Source: Chloroflexota bacterium
GTDB taxonomy: Bacteria; Chloroflexota; Anaerolineae; Anaerolineales; Anaerolineaceae
Length of the DNA: 40,650 bases
Assembly (NCBI GenBank): GCA_021789855.1
Contig: JAJYIW010000005.1
Coordinates: 1 to 40,650 of the forward strand
Direction of reading: 5' to 3'
Positions within the stretch are counted from its first letter, which is position 1, and each line of letters starts with the position of its first letter. The position numbers and the translations under genes are program-made. The notes under the pieces are model-generated. The model was not told where the DNA came from, ran no database searches, and worked only from the letters and a program-made list of their open reading frames with translations. Of this stretch, positions 17,214 through 23,987 are shown in pieces.

Positions 17214-17759
17214 TCAGATGGAAAGCGAAATGCCGCGCAAGCGGTAGTAGACGGTCGAAACCACCAGAAAAGTATACAGCACCTGGAAGGCCAGGGACAA
17301 CAGGACAGAGAGGTTTGCCCCCCCTGCCGGGTTACTGAAGAAGATACCTAAGAGCAAGATCAGAATACGTGGCAGGCTTCCCAAGCCAGCCGCCGTAGCA
17401 GATACCTGGTAAAGGAGCTTACTGCGGTGCTTGCGGGTGACCATGCGGATTCCCTCTGCGATAATGACGCCGGCCACTGGGGCGATAAAAATGGTAAAAA
17501 AGCCCAGCGCCCCGGCGATTATGCTGCCAATAAACCCTAAAACCCCGGCGATTAAGATGGCGATGGGATAATCGATCCACTCGGCTGTGTCGAACGTCTT
17601 TTGTTGAAGGCGCACGCATTCTTTGCAGCGGTAACCGGTGGGCGTCAGGACTGCACATTCCGAGCAGATGGGCTTATTACAACGGTTGCAGCGCAAGTTG
17701 GTTTCGCGCTGGGGATGGTTGGCGCAATACATCACTGGGGTTGAATTATCATCGGTCAT
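17214..17759 (-). CDS. B-box zinc-binding membrane protein
   Basis: The 181-residue protein begins with a B-box-type zinc module (C12, H15, C24, C27, C32, C35, and a further C45/C48 pair). It is followed by about four hydrophobic segments between residues 63 and 172. Similar bacterial proteins are annotated as B-box zinc finger or rhomboid-like zinc proteins without known function. The ATG at 17759 overlaps the nadK stop in an ATGA, so the genes are translationally coupled. The frame is open further upstream inside nadK, but the family-like N-terminus starts here. The zinc domain could tether partners at the membrane; that is inference. Confidence 0.82.
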   Translation of the reverse strand: MTDDNSTPVMYCANHPQRETNLRCNRCNKPICSECAVLTPTGYRCKECVRLQQKTFDTAEWIDYPIAILIAGVLGFIGSIIAGALGFFTIFIAPVAGVIIAEGIRMVTRKHRSKLLYQVSATAAGLGSLPRILILLLGIFFSNPAGGANLSVLLSLAFQVLYTFLVVSTVYYRLRGISLSI

Positions 17760-18628
17760 CGAACAGCACCCGTGAGTGGATTTTGTTGCAGGTGGGGGGT
17801 AAGATTGCGATAAAAATAGTCTGGACCCTGAAAACGGATCATATTCAACGAATGGCTGTTGGCGGTCACATGGACCTGGTCGCCGTCTACCATGGGAACA
17901 GGCGCCTGGCCATCCACGCTCAACACGGCTTCGTGGCTGGTGTTGACGGTAATGGTAACCGAAGACCCTTCTGATAGGACGATAGCCCGATCCCACGAGA
18001 TATGAGATGCTACCGGGATGATCAGGATGTTACGCAGTTCAGGGGGCAAGATAGGCCCGCCGGCGGCCAGAGAATAGCCGGTTGAGCCGGTGGCGGTTGA
18101 AGCGATCAGGCCATCGGCCACGAAGAGGGTGAGATAATAGCCGTCCACGTAGGCGGTAAGCTGGACCGGCCGGACGATCTGGCCCCGGCAGGCGATCACC
18201 TCGTTGAGTACATCCCAGGAGCCTAGAAGGGTATCCTGGCGAAACAACTCGGCGCGCAGCATCATGCGGTTTTCCAGGCGATAATCGCCATTAAGCAGGC
18301 GGGGGATATATTCTTGCCATTCGTTACGTTTGATTTCGTAAAGAAAGCCGAAATGTCCCATGTTGATCCCCATGAGAGGGATGTTTCGTTTTGCGCAAAG
18401 ATGGCCTGCCCGGAGCATGGTGCCATCTCCGCCCACGGCGATCACGGTATCAAATTCGCCCTGAGCAACCCGTTGTACGAGAGCTTCATCCTGAATCTGG
18501 CCTTGCTCAACCCACAGGCCGCCTTGCCTGAGCCTATCAACCACCAGGCTGCCCTCAATAGCTGCATCTTCCAGGGTGGGATGGGTGAGAACGGCGATGC
18601 TCGCCGGTGGTGGATTCGAATAAACCAT
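17756..18628 (-). CDS. nadK: NAD kinase
   Basis: NadK phosphorylates NAD to NADP. The 290-residue protein has the catalytic GGDGT at 66-70, the GINMGHFGFL segment, and ATGSTGYSLAAGGPI in the C-terminal beta-sandwich domain. In many bacteria nadK lies next to recN, as here with one gene between. The ATG at 18628 is seven bases after a perfect TATAAT, so besides operon read-through it probably has a leaderless transcript of its own. Confidence 0.96.
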   Translation of the reverse strand: MVYSNPPPASIAVLTHPTLEDAAIEGSLVVDRLRQGGLWVEQGQIQDEALVQRVAQGEFDTVIAVGGDGTMLRAGHLCAKRNIPLMGINMGHFGFLYEIKRNEWQEYIPRLLNGDYRLENRMMLRAELFRQDTLLGSWDVLNEVIACRGQIVRPVQLTAYVDGYYLTLFVADGLIASTATGSTGYSLAAGGPILPPELRNILIIPVASHISWDRAIVLSEGSSVTITVNTSHEAVLSVDGQAPVPMVDGDQVHVTANSHSLNMIRFQGPDYFYRNLTPHLQQNPLTGAVR

Positions 18629-18635
18629 GGAATAA

Positions 18636-18641
18636 ATTATA
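18636..18641 (-). promoter_or_regulatory. -10 box of a leaderless nadK promoter
   Basis: TATAAT is read on the minus strand and is followed by seven bases and the nadK ATG. Transcription would begin at or next to the start codon. It lies in the 20-base gap between the Cas4-like gene and nadK. Confidence 0.5.
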
Positions 18642-18648
18642 AGCCTTT

Positions 18649-19161
18649 TTAAACCAGGCGCTGATCACAATGCTGCCGGTAGCCACAATGAGAACAACGC
18701 CCGGGTTGGTCGTGCGACCGGTCGGCATCTCCGCGCCTTTCTTGGGCGCGCACCTGGGCTAACAGGTCGATTAACGCTGATTCAAGCTCGGGGGTGTAAT
18801 CCACGGCGAAGGTCTGGTTGGCATAATGTAAAATGCCGTAAGGCGGGCGTTTCCCCAGGGTGTGTTCAACCAGGCGGCAATAGGCAGCCAGTTGGAAAAT
18901 GTGGTTATCGTAAGGCTCAGAGGGCGCGCGGCCGGATTTGACTTCAACCGGGATGGTAAAGCCGGCCTGTTCCACCAGGTAATCCGGCTTTCCGGTCAGG
19001 TTCAATGTGGGATCGAACAGGGGCTTTTCAACCGCCCCCCAGGCACGCGTGTCGGCATAGATGATACGTCCCCCTGGCAAGCCGGTGGCCTTTCGTTGCC
19101 GGCTGGCCTGCCAGAAAAGGACCAACGCTGCCAGGAGCAGAAGGAGAGCCAGGATGTCCAT
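18649..19161 (-). CDS. Cas4-like PD-(D/E)XK nuclease, C-terminal half, membrane-anchored
   Basis: The 170-residue protein starts with one transmembrane helix (about 3-17), followed by the nuclease core of the Cas4/RecB superfamily: D60 in GKPDYLV, E73 and K75 in VEVKSG, and Q90 to Y94 in QLAAY. The C-terminus has CSHC and a further cysteine (C156, C159, C165), which match the last three Fe-S ligands of Cas4. The first cysteine and the motif-I histidine are missing here and are found in the preceding gene. The ATG overlaps the upstream stop as TAATG, so the two halves are coupled. There are no cas1, cas2 or repeats nearby, so this is not a CRISPR gene. It should cut or trim DNA at the membrane if paired with its partner. 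Confidence 0.75.
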   Translation of the reverse strand: MDILALLLLLAALVLFWQASRQRKATGLPGGRIIYADTRAWGAVEKPLFDPTLNLTGKPDYLVEQAGFTIPVEVKSGRAPSEPYDNHIFQLAAYCRLVEHTLGKRPPYGILHYANQTFAVDYTPELESALIDLLAQVRAQERRGDADRSHDQPGRCSHCGYRQHCDQRLV

Positions 19162-19400
19162 TAATGGATCACCTGCTGTGTGCCATAGGCTGCCAGGGAG
19201 ATCAGGGCTGCCAGCAATAGCAGCCAGGCAGCCCCGCGCAGTAACCTGGCAAACCAAACCCTCCGGCCATGCTGGCGGTGCAATACACTTCCTGCGGCTA
19301 ACTCGGCCTGGTTGCTGGATTCGATCCCCTGGTTTTGATACCACCAGGCGCGCTGACAGTAGACGAACAAGCCTATTTCAGAGGCCCGGATGTTCCGCAT
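19161..19400 (-). CDS. Cas4-like nuclease, N-terminal half, membrane-anchored
   Basis: The 79-residue protein begins RASEIGLFVYCQRAWWYQ, the typical Cas4 opening, with C15 as the first Fe-S cysteine and H41 in GSVLH as the motif-I histidine. It ends in one transmembrane helix (about 52-72). In ordinary Cas4 the sequence would continue into the nuclease core, but here translation stops and the core is made from the next gene. The first 23 bases overlap the translin gene. The two helices, at the end of this chain and the start of the next, could form a hairpin that brings the halves together. A simple frameshift is unlikely because both breaks fall at a membrane helix and the junction is a coupled TAATG. 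Confidence 0.72.
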   Translation of the reverse strand: MRNIRASEIGLFVYCQRAWWYQNQGIESSNQAELAAGSVLHRQHGRRVWFARLLRGAAWLLLLAALISLAAYGTQQVIH

Positions 19401-20052
19401 GATCCGAATTAATGGCTTCCAGGTCCGTGAGGCGGGCTGCCAGGGATGCCAGGCTGTTTTCCAATTGCTGCTCCCTCAGGCTGATGGTCAGGTCGCCGCG
19501 GGTGCGCTCCAGAATGCCACGCACCAGGTCTGTCTGGCGGCGCAGGCCAGAGGTGATGGCATCTGGATAATCCAGGGTCACCAGCATGGCATAGATGTCA
19601 TCCATATAGCCCAGCAAGCGTTCCGCCTCTTGAGAATATCCCTGTCTCAAAATATCCAGGCAGCGACGCCGCAATTCACCCACTACTTCCGCCAGGCCGT
19701 TGAGATAGGTGGATTCAACCATCCTCAGGTCTTCCGGAGATGGCAACGGCCGGTTTTCGATCAGGGTGCAGGTGATGGTCGCCTCAACAAACTCCTTCAA
19801 TGCGTCCTGGGTATAGCCGGCGTAATACAAGTCGGGATAATCTTTTAACCCGGCCTGGATGCTGGAGACCAACTGGTGAGCCTCATCGAGGTGCTGTTGG
19901 GCCAGGTCTGACTGATCGCGGTGGATCGCGCGGATCGCATTGGCTGAATGGCGTGTGACCAGGCGAGCCTGGGCCAGGGCCTGGTCACGTGCGGCGGTGC
20001 GGGCGTCAAACGACAGGCGGATCTTTTCGATAATCGGTTCTAAGTTCTGCAT
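19378..20052 (-). CDS. Translin family protein
   Basis: The 224-residue protein is largely helical and shows translin/TRAX signatures in order: ALKEFVEATI (E87, E90), YLNGLAEVVGELRRRCLD (116-133) and the C-terminal DLVRGILERTRGDLT (175-189). Eukaryotic translin and TRAX form an octameric RNA-binding ribonuclease (C3PO), in which glutamates of the EFVEA-type helix are catalytic in TRAX; both glutamates are kept here. Bacterial members are rare and their role is unknown. It starts 3 bases after the DUF3467 gene and its end overlaps the Cas4-like half by 23 bases, a strong sign of joint expression. Confidence 0.85.
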   Translation of the reverse strand: MQNLEPIIEKIRLSFDARTAARDQALAQARLVTRHSANAIRAIHRDQSDLAQQHLDEAHQLVSSIQAGLKDYPDLYYAGYTQDALKEFVEATITCTLIENRPLPSPEDLRMVESTYLNGLAEVVGELRRRCLDILRQGYSQEAERLLGYMDDIYAMLVTLDYPDAITSGLRRQTDLVRGILERTRGDLTISLREQQLENSLASLAARLTDLEAINSDHAEHPGL

Positions 20053-20055
20053 AGG

Positions 20056-20382
20056 TCATTTTTCTGTGGGCGGGTCCGGCGGCCGGATGCCCCGGAAGAG
20101 GTCGCTGGCGAGCGAGGTATCTCCAGGCAGGCGGATCTCGCCAAAGCTGGCTTCATAACGATTAAGGTTTTCCTGGAACGCACTCAAAAACAGCTTGGCG
20201 CTCAAGGGGGTCATCGCCACCCGTGCGCAGACCCGGGCAGACGCATCACCGGGCAAAAAATGAGCAAAATCCAACACGAGCTCAGTAGGCGAATGGGAGA
20301 TACGCACGAGATTTGCATACGTGACTGGCAAGTCTGCTGGAACCTGGAAGGGCGGTACGGAAGGCGGTTGAGCAGAGGTCAT
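20056..20382 (-). CDS. DUF3467 family protein
   Basis: The 108-residue protein has the DUF3467 pattern: TYANLVRISHSPTELVLDF, then MTPLSAKLFLSAFQENLNRYE and FGEI. The function of the family is unknown. A proline-rich head and tail flank the domain. It lies 11 bases after ssb and 3 bases before translin. Confidence 0.82.
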   Translation of the reverse strand: MTSAQPPSVPPFQVPADLPVTYANLVRISHSPTELVLDFAHFLPGDASARVCARVAMTPLSAKLFLSAFQENLNRYEASFGEIRLPGDTSLASDLFRGIRPPDPPTEK

Positions 20383-20393
20383 GGCTTTTACGC

Positions 20394-20831
20394 CTAGAAG
20401 GGAATCACGTCCTCATCCACATTGGGCCGGCCGCCGAATCCCTCGCCTTCTTCCGTGCTGCTGCTGCCAGACTCACCACCTTCGCCCCGGCTGGAAAGGA
20501 AGCGGACGGTACTGGCCATGACATCGTAGGATGCCCCAGCGGTTCCATCCTTTTTGGTGTAGGTCTTGGGGCCTCCCGTTGCCAGGTCAGGGGAAAGACG
20601 ACCTTCGATCAGCACTTTGCTGCCTTTTTTCAGATACTGGTTGCAGGATTCAGCCTGCTTGCCCCAGACTGAGATCCGGAACCAGGCAGTTTCCTTTACG
20701 GTCTGCCCGTTGTTGGACGTATATTGGCGCGAGCTGGCTACTGAAAAGCTGGTGACTGCCTGCCCATTAGGCGAATAGCGCATTTCGGGATCGCGGCCCA
20801 GGTTTCCCACGATGATGATGGTGTGCCACAT
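20394..20831 (-). CDS. ssb: Single-stranded DNA-binding protein
   Basis: The 145-residue protein has an OB-fold domain (about 1-108) with the family opening IIVGNLGRDPEMRYSPNGQAV and WFRISVWGKQAE, then a Gly/Ser/Glu-rich tail. The tip is DEDVIPF, close to the DDIPF consensus that recruits repair enzymes, with Val in place of one Asp. AAAGGA precedes the ATG by eight bases. It is the first gene of the ssb-to-recN operon. Confidence 0.95.
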   Translation of the reverse strand: MWHTIIIVGNLGRDPEMRYSPNGQAVTSFSVASSRQYTSNNGQTVKETAWFRISVWGKQAESCNQYLKKGSKVLIEGRLSPDLATGGPKTYTKKDGTAGASYDVMASTVRFLSSRGEGGESGSSSTEEGEGFGGRPNVDEDVIPF

Positions 20832-20909
20832 GGCTGAATTCCTTTCTTTTTGAGGGGTGAAGGTATAAGGTCAGGATAAGCCTGAGAAGGAGGTTACTCA
20901 GAGGGAGAC

Positions 20910-20936
20910 CATAAAGCAGGGATGGACTACTTTATG
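20910..20936. promoter_or_regulatory. Inverted repeat upstream of ssb
   Basis: CATAAAG (20910-20916) and CTTTATG (20930-20936) form a perfect 7-base dyad with a 13-base spacer, about 80 bases upstream of the ssb ATG. It could be an operator for the ssb operon. I could not place a convincing promoter in this 200-base gap. Confidence 0.35.
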
Positions 20937-21031
20937 CTTGGGAGAGGAGTTCTCCGGCTCAATAGTTTTATTGTACATCCAAATATCTATATCATCGGTC
21001 ACAGCGAGGTAGGATTCATGGGTTAATGAAT

Positions 21032-21967
21032 TCAGGGCTGGCGCGCCCACCCACGGGAATACCATAGCAGGTAGGCCTCCAGGTGAGCGCTCCAATAGGT
21101 TTCGTCGTGGTAGCCGACAAACAGGTGCCACTCGTGAGGAACACCCCTGGCAGTTAAGAGGGATTCAAAAGCCTGGTTGGATCGCAGGTCCAAATCTTTT
21201 GTGCTGATGTCCAGGTAAATGCGAGGAAAGCTGATCGGAGGAATGGCATCTAACCACTCGTTGATCTTTTCGTCATCATCGTCCCAGAAGAGGGGTAAAC
21301 TGTGCGCGCCAATGGCGCCAAAGAGAGCCCAATCTTCTAAGCCCAGGTGGATAGCCCAGGCCGCTCCGCGTGACAGGCCGCCGATGGCGCGGGCCTGGCG
21401 GTCAGCGAGGGTAGGATAATGCGCATCGATCCAGGGCACCAGCTCCTCGACCAGGACATCGCCGAAAGGCGATTCGTTGGGCTGGCGCCAGTCCGAATCG
21501 CCGGGCATCACGATGATCAGGGGAGGAATCCTGGCGCTGGCGATCAGGCGATCCGCTGTGGTGGCAATGCCCAGGCGAGTCCATTGGTCATCGCTGTAGT
21601 CCTGTCCATTCAACAGGTAAAGCACCGGGTAGCGCTGGCTTCCTCCAGCCTGGTAGCAAGGAGGCAGGTAGACCCGGAAGGGTAAGGGCTCAGGCATCTG
21701 ATCAGTGACGAGCTGGCTATCGACAAGCTCTCCTGGCTGGCTCAGGCAGGGAGCCGCCGCGGCAGTGGGCGGGATAGGGGTCGGGGTGGGTGTGCTGGTA
21801 AGAGAAAGGGGAAGAGAGGCTGGCTCGGGCAAGGTGGGACTCGCCCGAAGGGTGGGGGACGGCAGAATTACCGCCGCCGCGCCTGGCTGGTTGGGCAGGG
21901 GGAGCGAGGCCCGGGCGGGAGCAGGTGAACAGGCTGCCAGCAGAACGCTGACCCCCAAGGCGAGCAT
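21032..21967 (-). CDS. Putative esterase, predicted lipoprotein (alpha/beta hydrolase, EsD-like)
   Basis: The N-terminus has a hydrophobic stretch ending in LLAAC, a lipobox at about residues 9-13, followed by a Pro/Thr/Ser-rich linker to about residue 75. The catalytic domain has YPVLYLLNGQ, the nucleophile elbow GLSRG, and a likely catalytic His in VGYHDETYW, as in esterase D/enterochelin-esterase-like proteins. It probably acts outside the cell, anchored to the membrane. The ATG at 21967 gives a signal without basic residues. The frame stays open upstream with basic codons (KRIKPYQ) but no standard start codon, so the true start is uncertain. Confidence 0.75.
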   Translation of the reverse strand: MLALGVSVLLAACSPAPARASLPLPNQPGAAAVILPSPTLRASPTLPEPASLPLSLTSTPTPTPIPPTAAAAPCLSQPGELVDSQLVTDQMPEPLPFRVYLPPCYQAGGSQRYPVLYLLNGQDYSDDQWTRLGIATTADRLIASARIPPLIIVMPGDSDWRQPNESPFGDVLVEELVPWIDAHYPTLADRQARAIGGLSRGAAWAIHLGLEDWALFGAIGAHSLPLFWDDDDEKINEWLDAIPPISFPRIYLDISTKDLDLRSNQAFESLLTARGVPHEWHLFVGYHDETYWSAHLEAYLLWYSRGWARQP

Positions 21968-22067
21968 GGCGATCCCCCGGCAGGTAAACGAACACAGCTG
22001 ATACGGTTTGATCCGTTTCTCTCCTGAAAAGCAAGACCGGTAATAGGTGTGCAGGCCTGACCGATCC

Positions 22068-22097
22068 TTGACGGTTGGGCCTGGTTCGGATTATACT
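22068..22097 (+). promoter_or_regulatory. Promoter of the tRNA-Pro gene
   Basis: TTGACG (22068-22073) and TATACT (22092-22097) are spaced by 18 bases. Transcription would start near 22104, just before the mature tRNA end. This is one of the clearest promoters in the window. Confidence 0.75.
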
Positions 22098-22106
22098 CTC
22101 TCTCGC

Positions 22107-22179
22107 CGGGGTGTAGCGCAGTTGGTAGCGCACTGCGTTTGGGACGCAGGGGTCGGCGGTTCGAGTCCGCCCACCCCGA
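22107..22179 (+). tRNA. tRNA-Pro, anticodon UGG
   Basis: The 73 bases fold fully: acceptor stem CGGGGTG with CACCCCG, a D arm with a four-base GCGC stem, an anticodon stem CTGCG with CGCAG around loop TTTGGGA (anticodon TGG), a five-base variable loop, and a T arm GGCGG with CCGCC around TTCGAGT. The discriminator is A. CCA is not encoded. A run of five T follows at 22181-22185 and may end transcription. Confidence 0.96.
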
Positions 22180-22253
22180 CTTTTTCAGGCCTGCTCTGGT
22201 CAGGTCATTTTGGGCGGAAGTTTCAGGATGGTTAACAGACCCGATTAAAGCCT

Positions 22254-22562
22254 ATGCCAGCAAAGTTTGATGGAATCATCGAAGCAGCCCGTTATGATAC
22301 CGAAGGTCGGCTGCTCGTGGTCAAAGCCTACGAGCGGCGGGGCGCCGCCTTTTCGGATGTCGTTTTGCTCGACCGGAAGACCCTGGTGGAGCGTTTGAAA
22401 GCTCACCAGCGTTTCGTCACCGGTAAGCGAGTTAAGCATCTGGGGGGAACCTTTCAGGTCAGCGCGCAGGTCCGGTTAGCTCGCAACGGCGCCCAGGAAA
22501 TCCTGGCGACGGGTAAGGAGCCTGTGGCGCGCGACACCTTAGAAGGCGTGCCTGTTTTCTAA
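22254..22562 (+). CDS. Hypothetical protein, 102 residues
   Basis: I do not recognise this protein. It is basic and soluble, with an alternating strand pattern (AARYDTEGRLLVVKAYERRG, then VVLLDRKTLVERLKAHQRF) and no cysteine or membrane segment. No good ribosome binding site precedes the ATG at 22254. It follows the tRNA by 74 bases and is 23 bases ahead of the glycosyltransferase, with which it is probably co-transcribed. Confidence 0.65.
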   Translation: MPAKFDGIIEAARYDTEGRLLVVKAYERRGAAFSDVVLLDRKTLVERLKAHQRFVTGKRVKHLGGTFQVSAQVRLARNGAQEILATGKEPVARDTLEGVPVF

Positions 22563-22585
22563 TGTTTGCGTACTGAGTCTCAACT

Positions 22586-23317
22586 TTGCCCTCTCCTTTG
22601 CTTTCGATTGTAATCCCGGCTCATAATGAGGCGCTTCGCTTACCTGGAACTTTAGAGAAGATCGCCGCGTTCACTGCCCGGCAATCCTATCCGATCGAAG
22701 TCCTGGTAGTGGAGAATGGCAGCCAGGATAACACGGCTGAGCTGGCGCGCTCATTTCAGGCGGCCATGCCTTACCTGCAGGTTTTGCACGAGGCCCAGGC
22801 GGGAAAAGGCCTGGCTGTGCGCCGGGGAATGCTTGAGGCGAGTGGGGAATATCGTTTTATCTGCGACGCGGACCTGTCTATGCCTATTGAAGAGGTCAAC
22901 CGCTTTATCCCGCCGGCGTTGCCCGATATGGATGTGGCGATCGCCTCTCGTGAAGCGCCAGGGGCGGTGCGTTACGATGAGCCTCCTTTTCGCCACCTGA
23001 CCGGCCGGGTGTTTAACGCCGTGGTGCGGGCGATGGCCTTACCTGGTCTGCAGGATACCCAATGCGGCTTTAAATGTTTCCGGGCCGAGGTGGCCCAGGA
23101 AGTGTTCCAACAGCAGACCTTGAACGGCTGGGCTTTTGACGTGGAGGTGCTCTACATCGCCCGGCGATGGGGTTACCGGGTGGTCGAAATACCCATCCAC
23201 TGGTATTACAATGCCCACAGCCAGGTGCATGTGTTCAAGGACACCTGGAGGATGCTCCATGAGCTGGTGACTATCCGGCGCAATGCGGCGCAGGGTAAAT
23301 ATGACCGCCAGGTTTGA
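22586..23317 (+). CDS. Glycosyltransferase family 2, dolichyl/polyprenyl-phosphate glucosyltransferase-like
   Basis: The 243-residue protein has a GT-A fold: LSIVIPAHNE at 7-16, VVENGSQDNT, GKGLAVRRGML and the DXD-type DADLSMPIEEV, followed by DTQCGFKCF and an acidic GWAFDVE. This matches Alg5-like enzymes that move glucose or mannose from a nucleotide sugar to a lipid phosphate at the membrane. No ATG is available; the only plausible start is TTG at 22586, since a TGA lies four codons upstream. The end overlaps rnhB by 17 bases. Confidence 0.85.
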   Translation: MPSPLLSIVIPAHNEALRLPGTLEKIAAFTARQSYPIEVLVVENGSQDNTAELARSFQAAMPYLQVLHEAQAGKGLAVRRGMLEASGEYRFICDADLSMPIEEVNRFIPPALPDMDVAIASREAPGAVRYDEPPFRHLTGRVFNAVVRAMALPGLQDTQCGFKCFRAEVAQEVFQQQTLNGWAFDVEVLYIARRWGYRVVEIPIHWYYNAHSQVHVFKDTWRMLHELVTIRRNAAQGKYDRQV

Positions 23318-23987
23318 TCCGGCGCTTCTCCCGGAAACACCTGACCTGGCATTTGAGAATGCTGGTTGGCTGAACGGGTATAAGCTGATCGGGGGAATTG
23401 ATGAAGCCGGGCGCGGCGCCTGGGCCGGGCCGGTGACGGCCGCAGTATTGATTTTGCCGCAGCGCCCAGACCTGGCTGCGCTCTTATCGGGCGTCCGCGA
23501 TTCTAAGCAAATGACGCCTGGCCAGAGGGTTTATTGGGCAGCCAGGGTAAAGGAAACAGCGCTTGCCTGGGGGGTGGGAGAGGCATCACCGGCCGAGATC
23601 GATGCGATGGGCATCCTGGCGGCCACACGCCTGGCGGCCAGGCGTGCGTTACAGGCCTTGCCCTCTCTACCCGACCACCTGTTGATTGATTTCATCACTC
23701 TGCCGGACGTGCCCGTTCCACAGACCAGCCTGGTCAAAGGGGACGCCCGAGTCTTGAGCATCGCTGGCGCCTCGATCCTGGCGAAGACTACTCGAGATTC
23801 GGAAATGGAAGCGCTGGATGCGACCTATCCGGATTATGGCTTCGCGCAGCACAAGGGCTACGGCACTTCAGCCCACCTGGCGGCGCTCCAGCGCTGCGGG
23901 CCTGCTCCGGTGCACCGCTTTAGTTTTGCGCCGGTGAAGGGGGTTAGTCGAAGTGGAGAACGGAGTTCCGCAGCTCACCCCATTTGA
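23301..23987 (+). CDS. rnhB: Ribonuclease HII
   Basis: RNase HII cuts RNA in RNA-DNA hybrids and at single ribonucleotides. The 228-residue protein has the catalytic GIDEAGRGAWAGPV (D34, E35), RDSKQMTP, and the later SIAGASILAKTTRD and HKGYGT segments. I chose the ATG at 23301, inside the end of the glycosyltransferase gene; the frame opens six codons earlier. The C-terminal 15 residues extend past the usual end and overlap the 3' end of galE on the other strand by 44 bases. Confidence 0.93.
   Translation: MTARFDPALLPETPDLAFENAGWLNGYKLIGGIDEAGRGAWAGPVTAAVLILPQRPDLAALLSGVRDSKQMTPGQRVYWAARVKETALAWGVGEASPAEIDAMGILAATRLAARRALQALPSLPDHLLIDFITLPDVPVPQTSLVKGDARVLSIAGASILAKTTRDSEMEALDATYPDYGFAQHKGYGTSAHLAALQRCGPAPVHRFSFAPVKGVSRSGERSSAAHPI

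Noticed and set aside
18649-19400. A CRISPR-Cas locus suggested by the Cas4-like motifs
   Set aside because: There is no repeat-spacer array and no cas1, cas2 or effector gene. Stand-alone Cas4-like proteins are common outside CRISPR loci.
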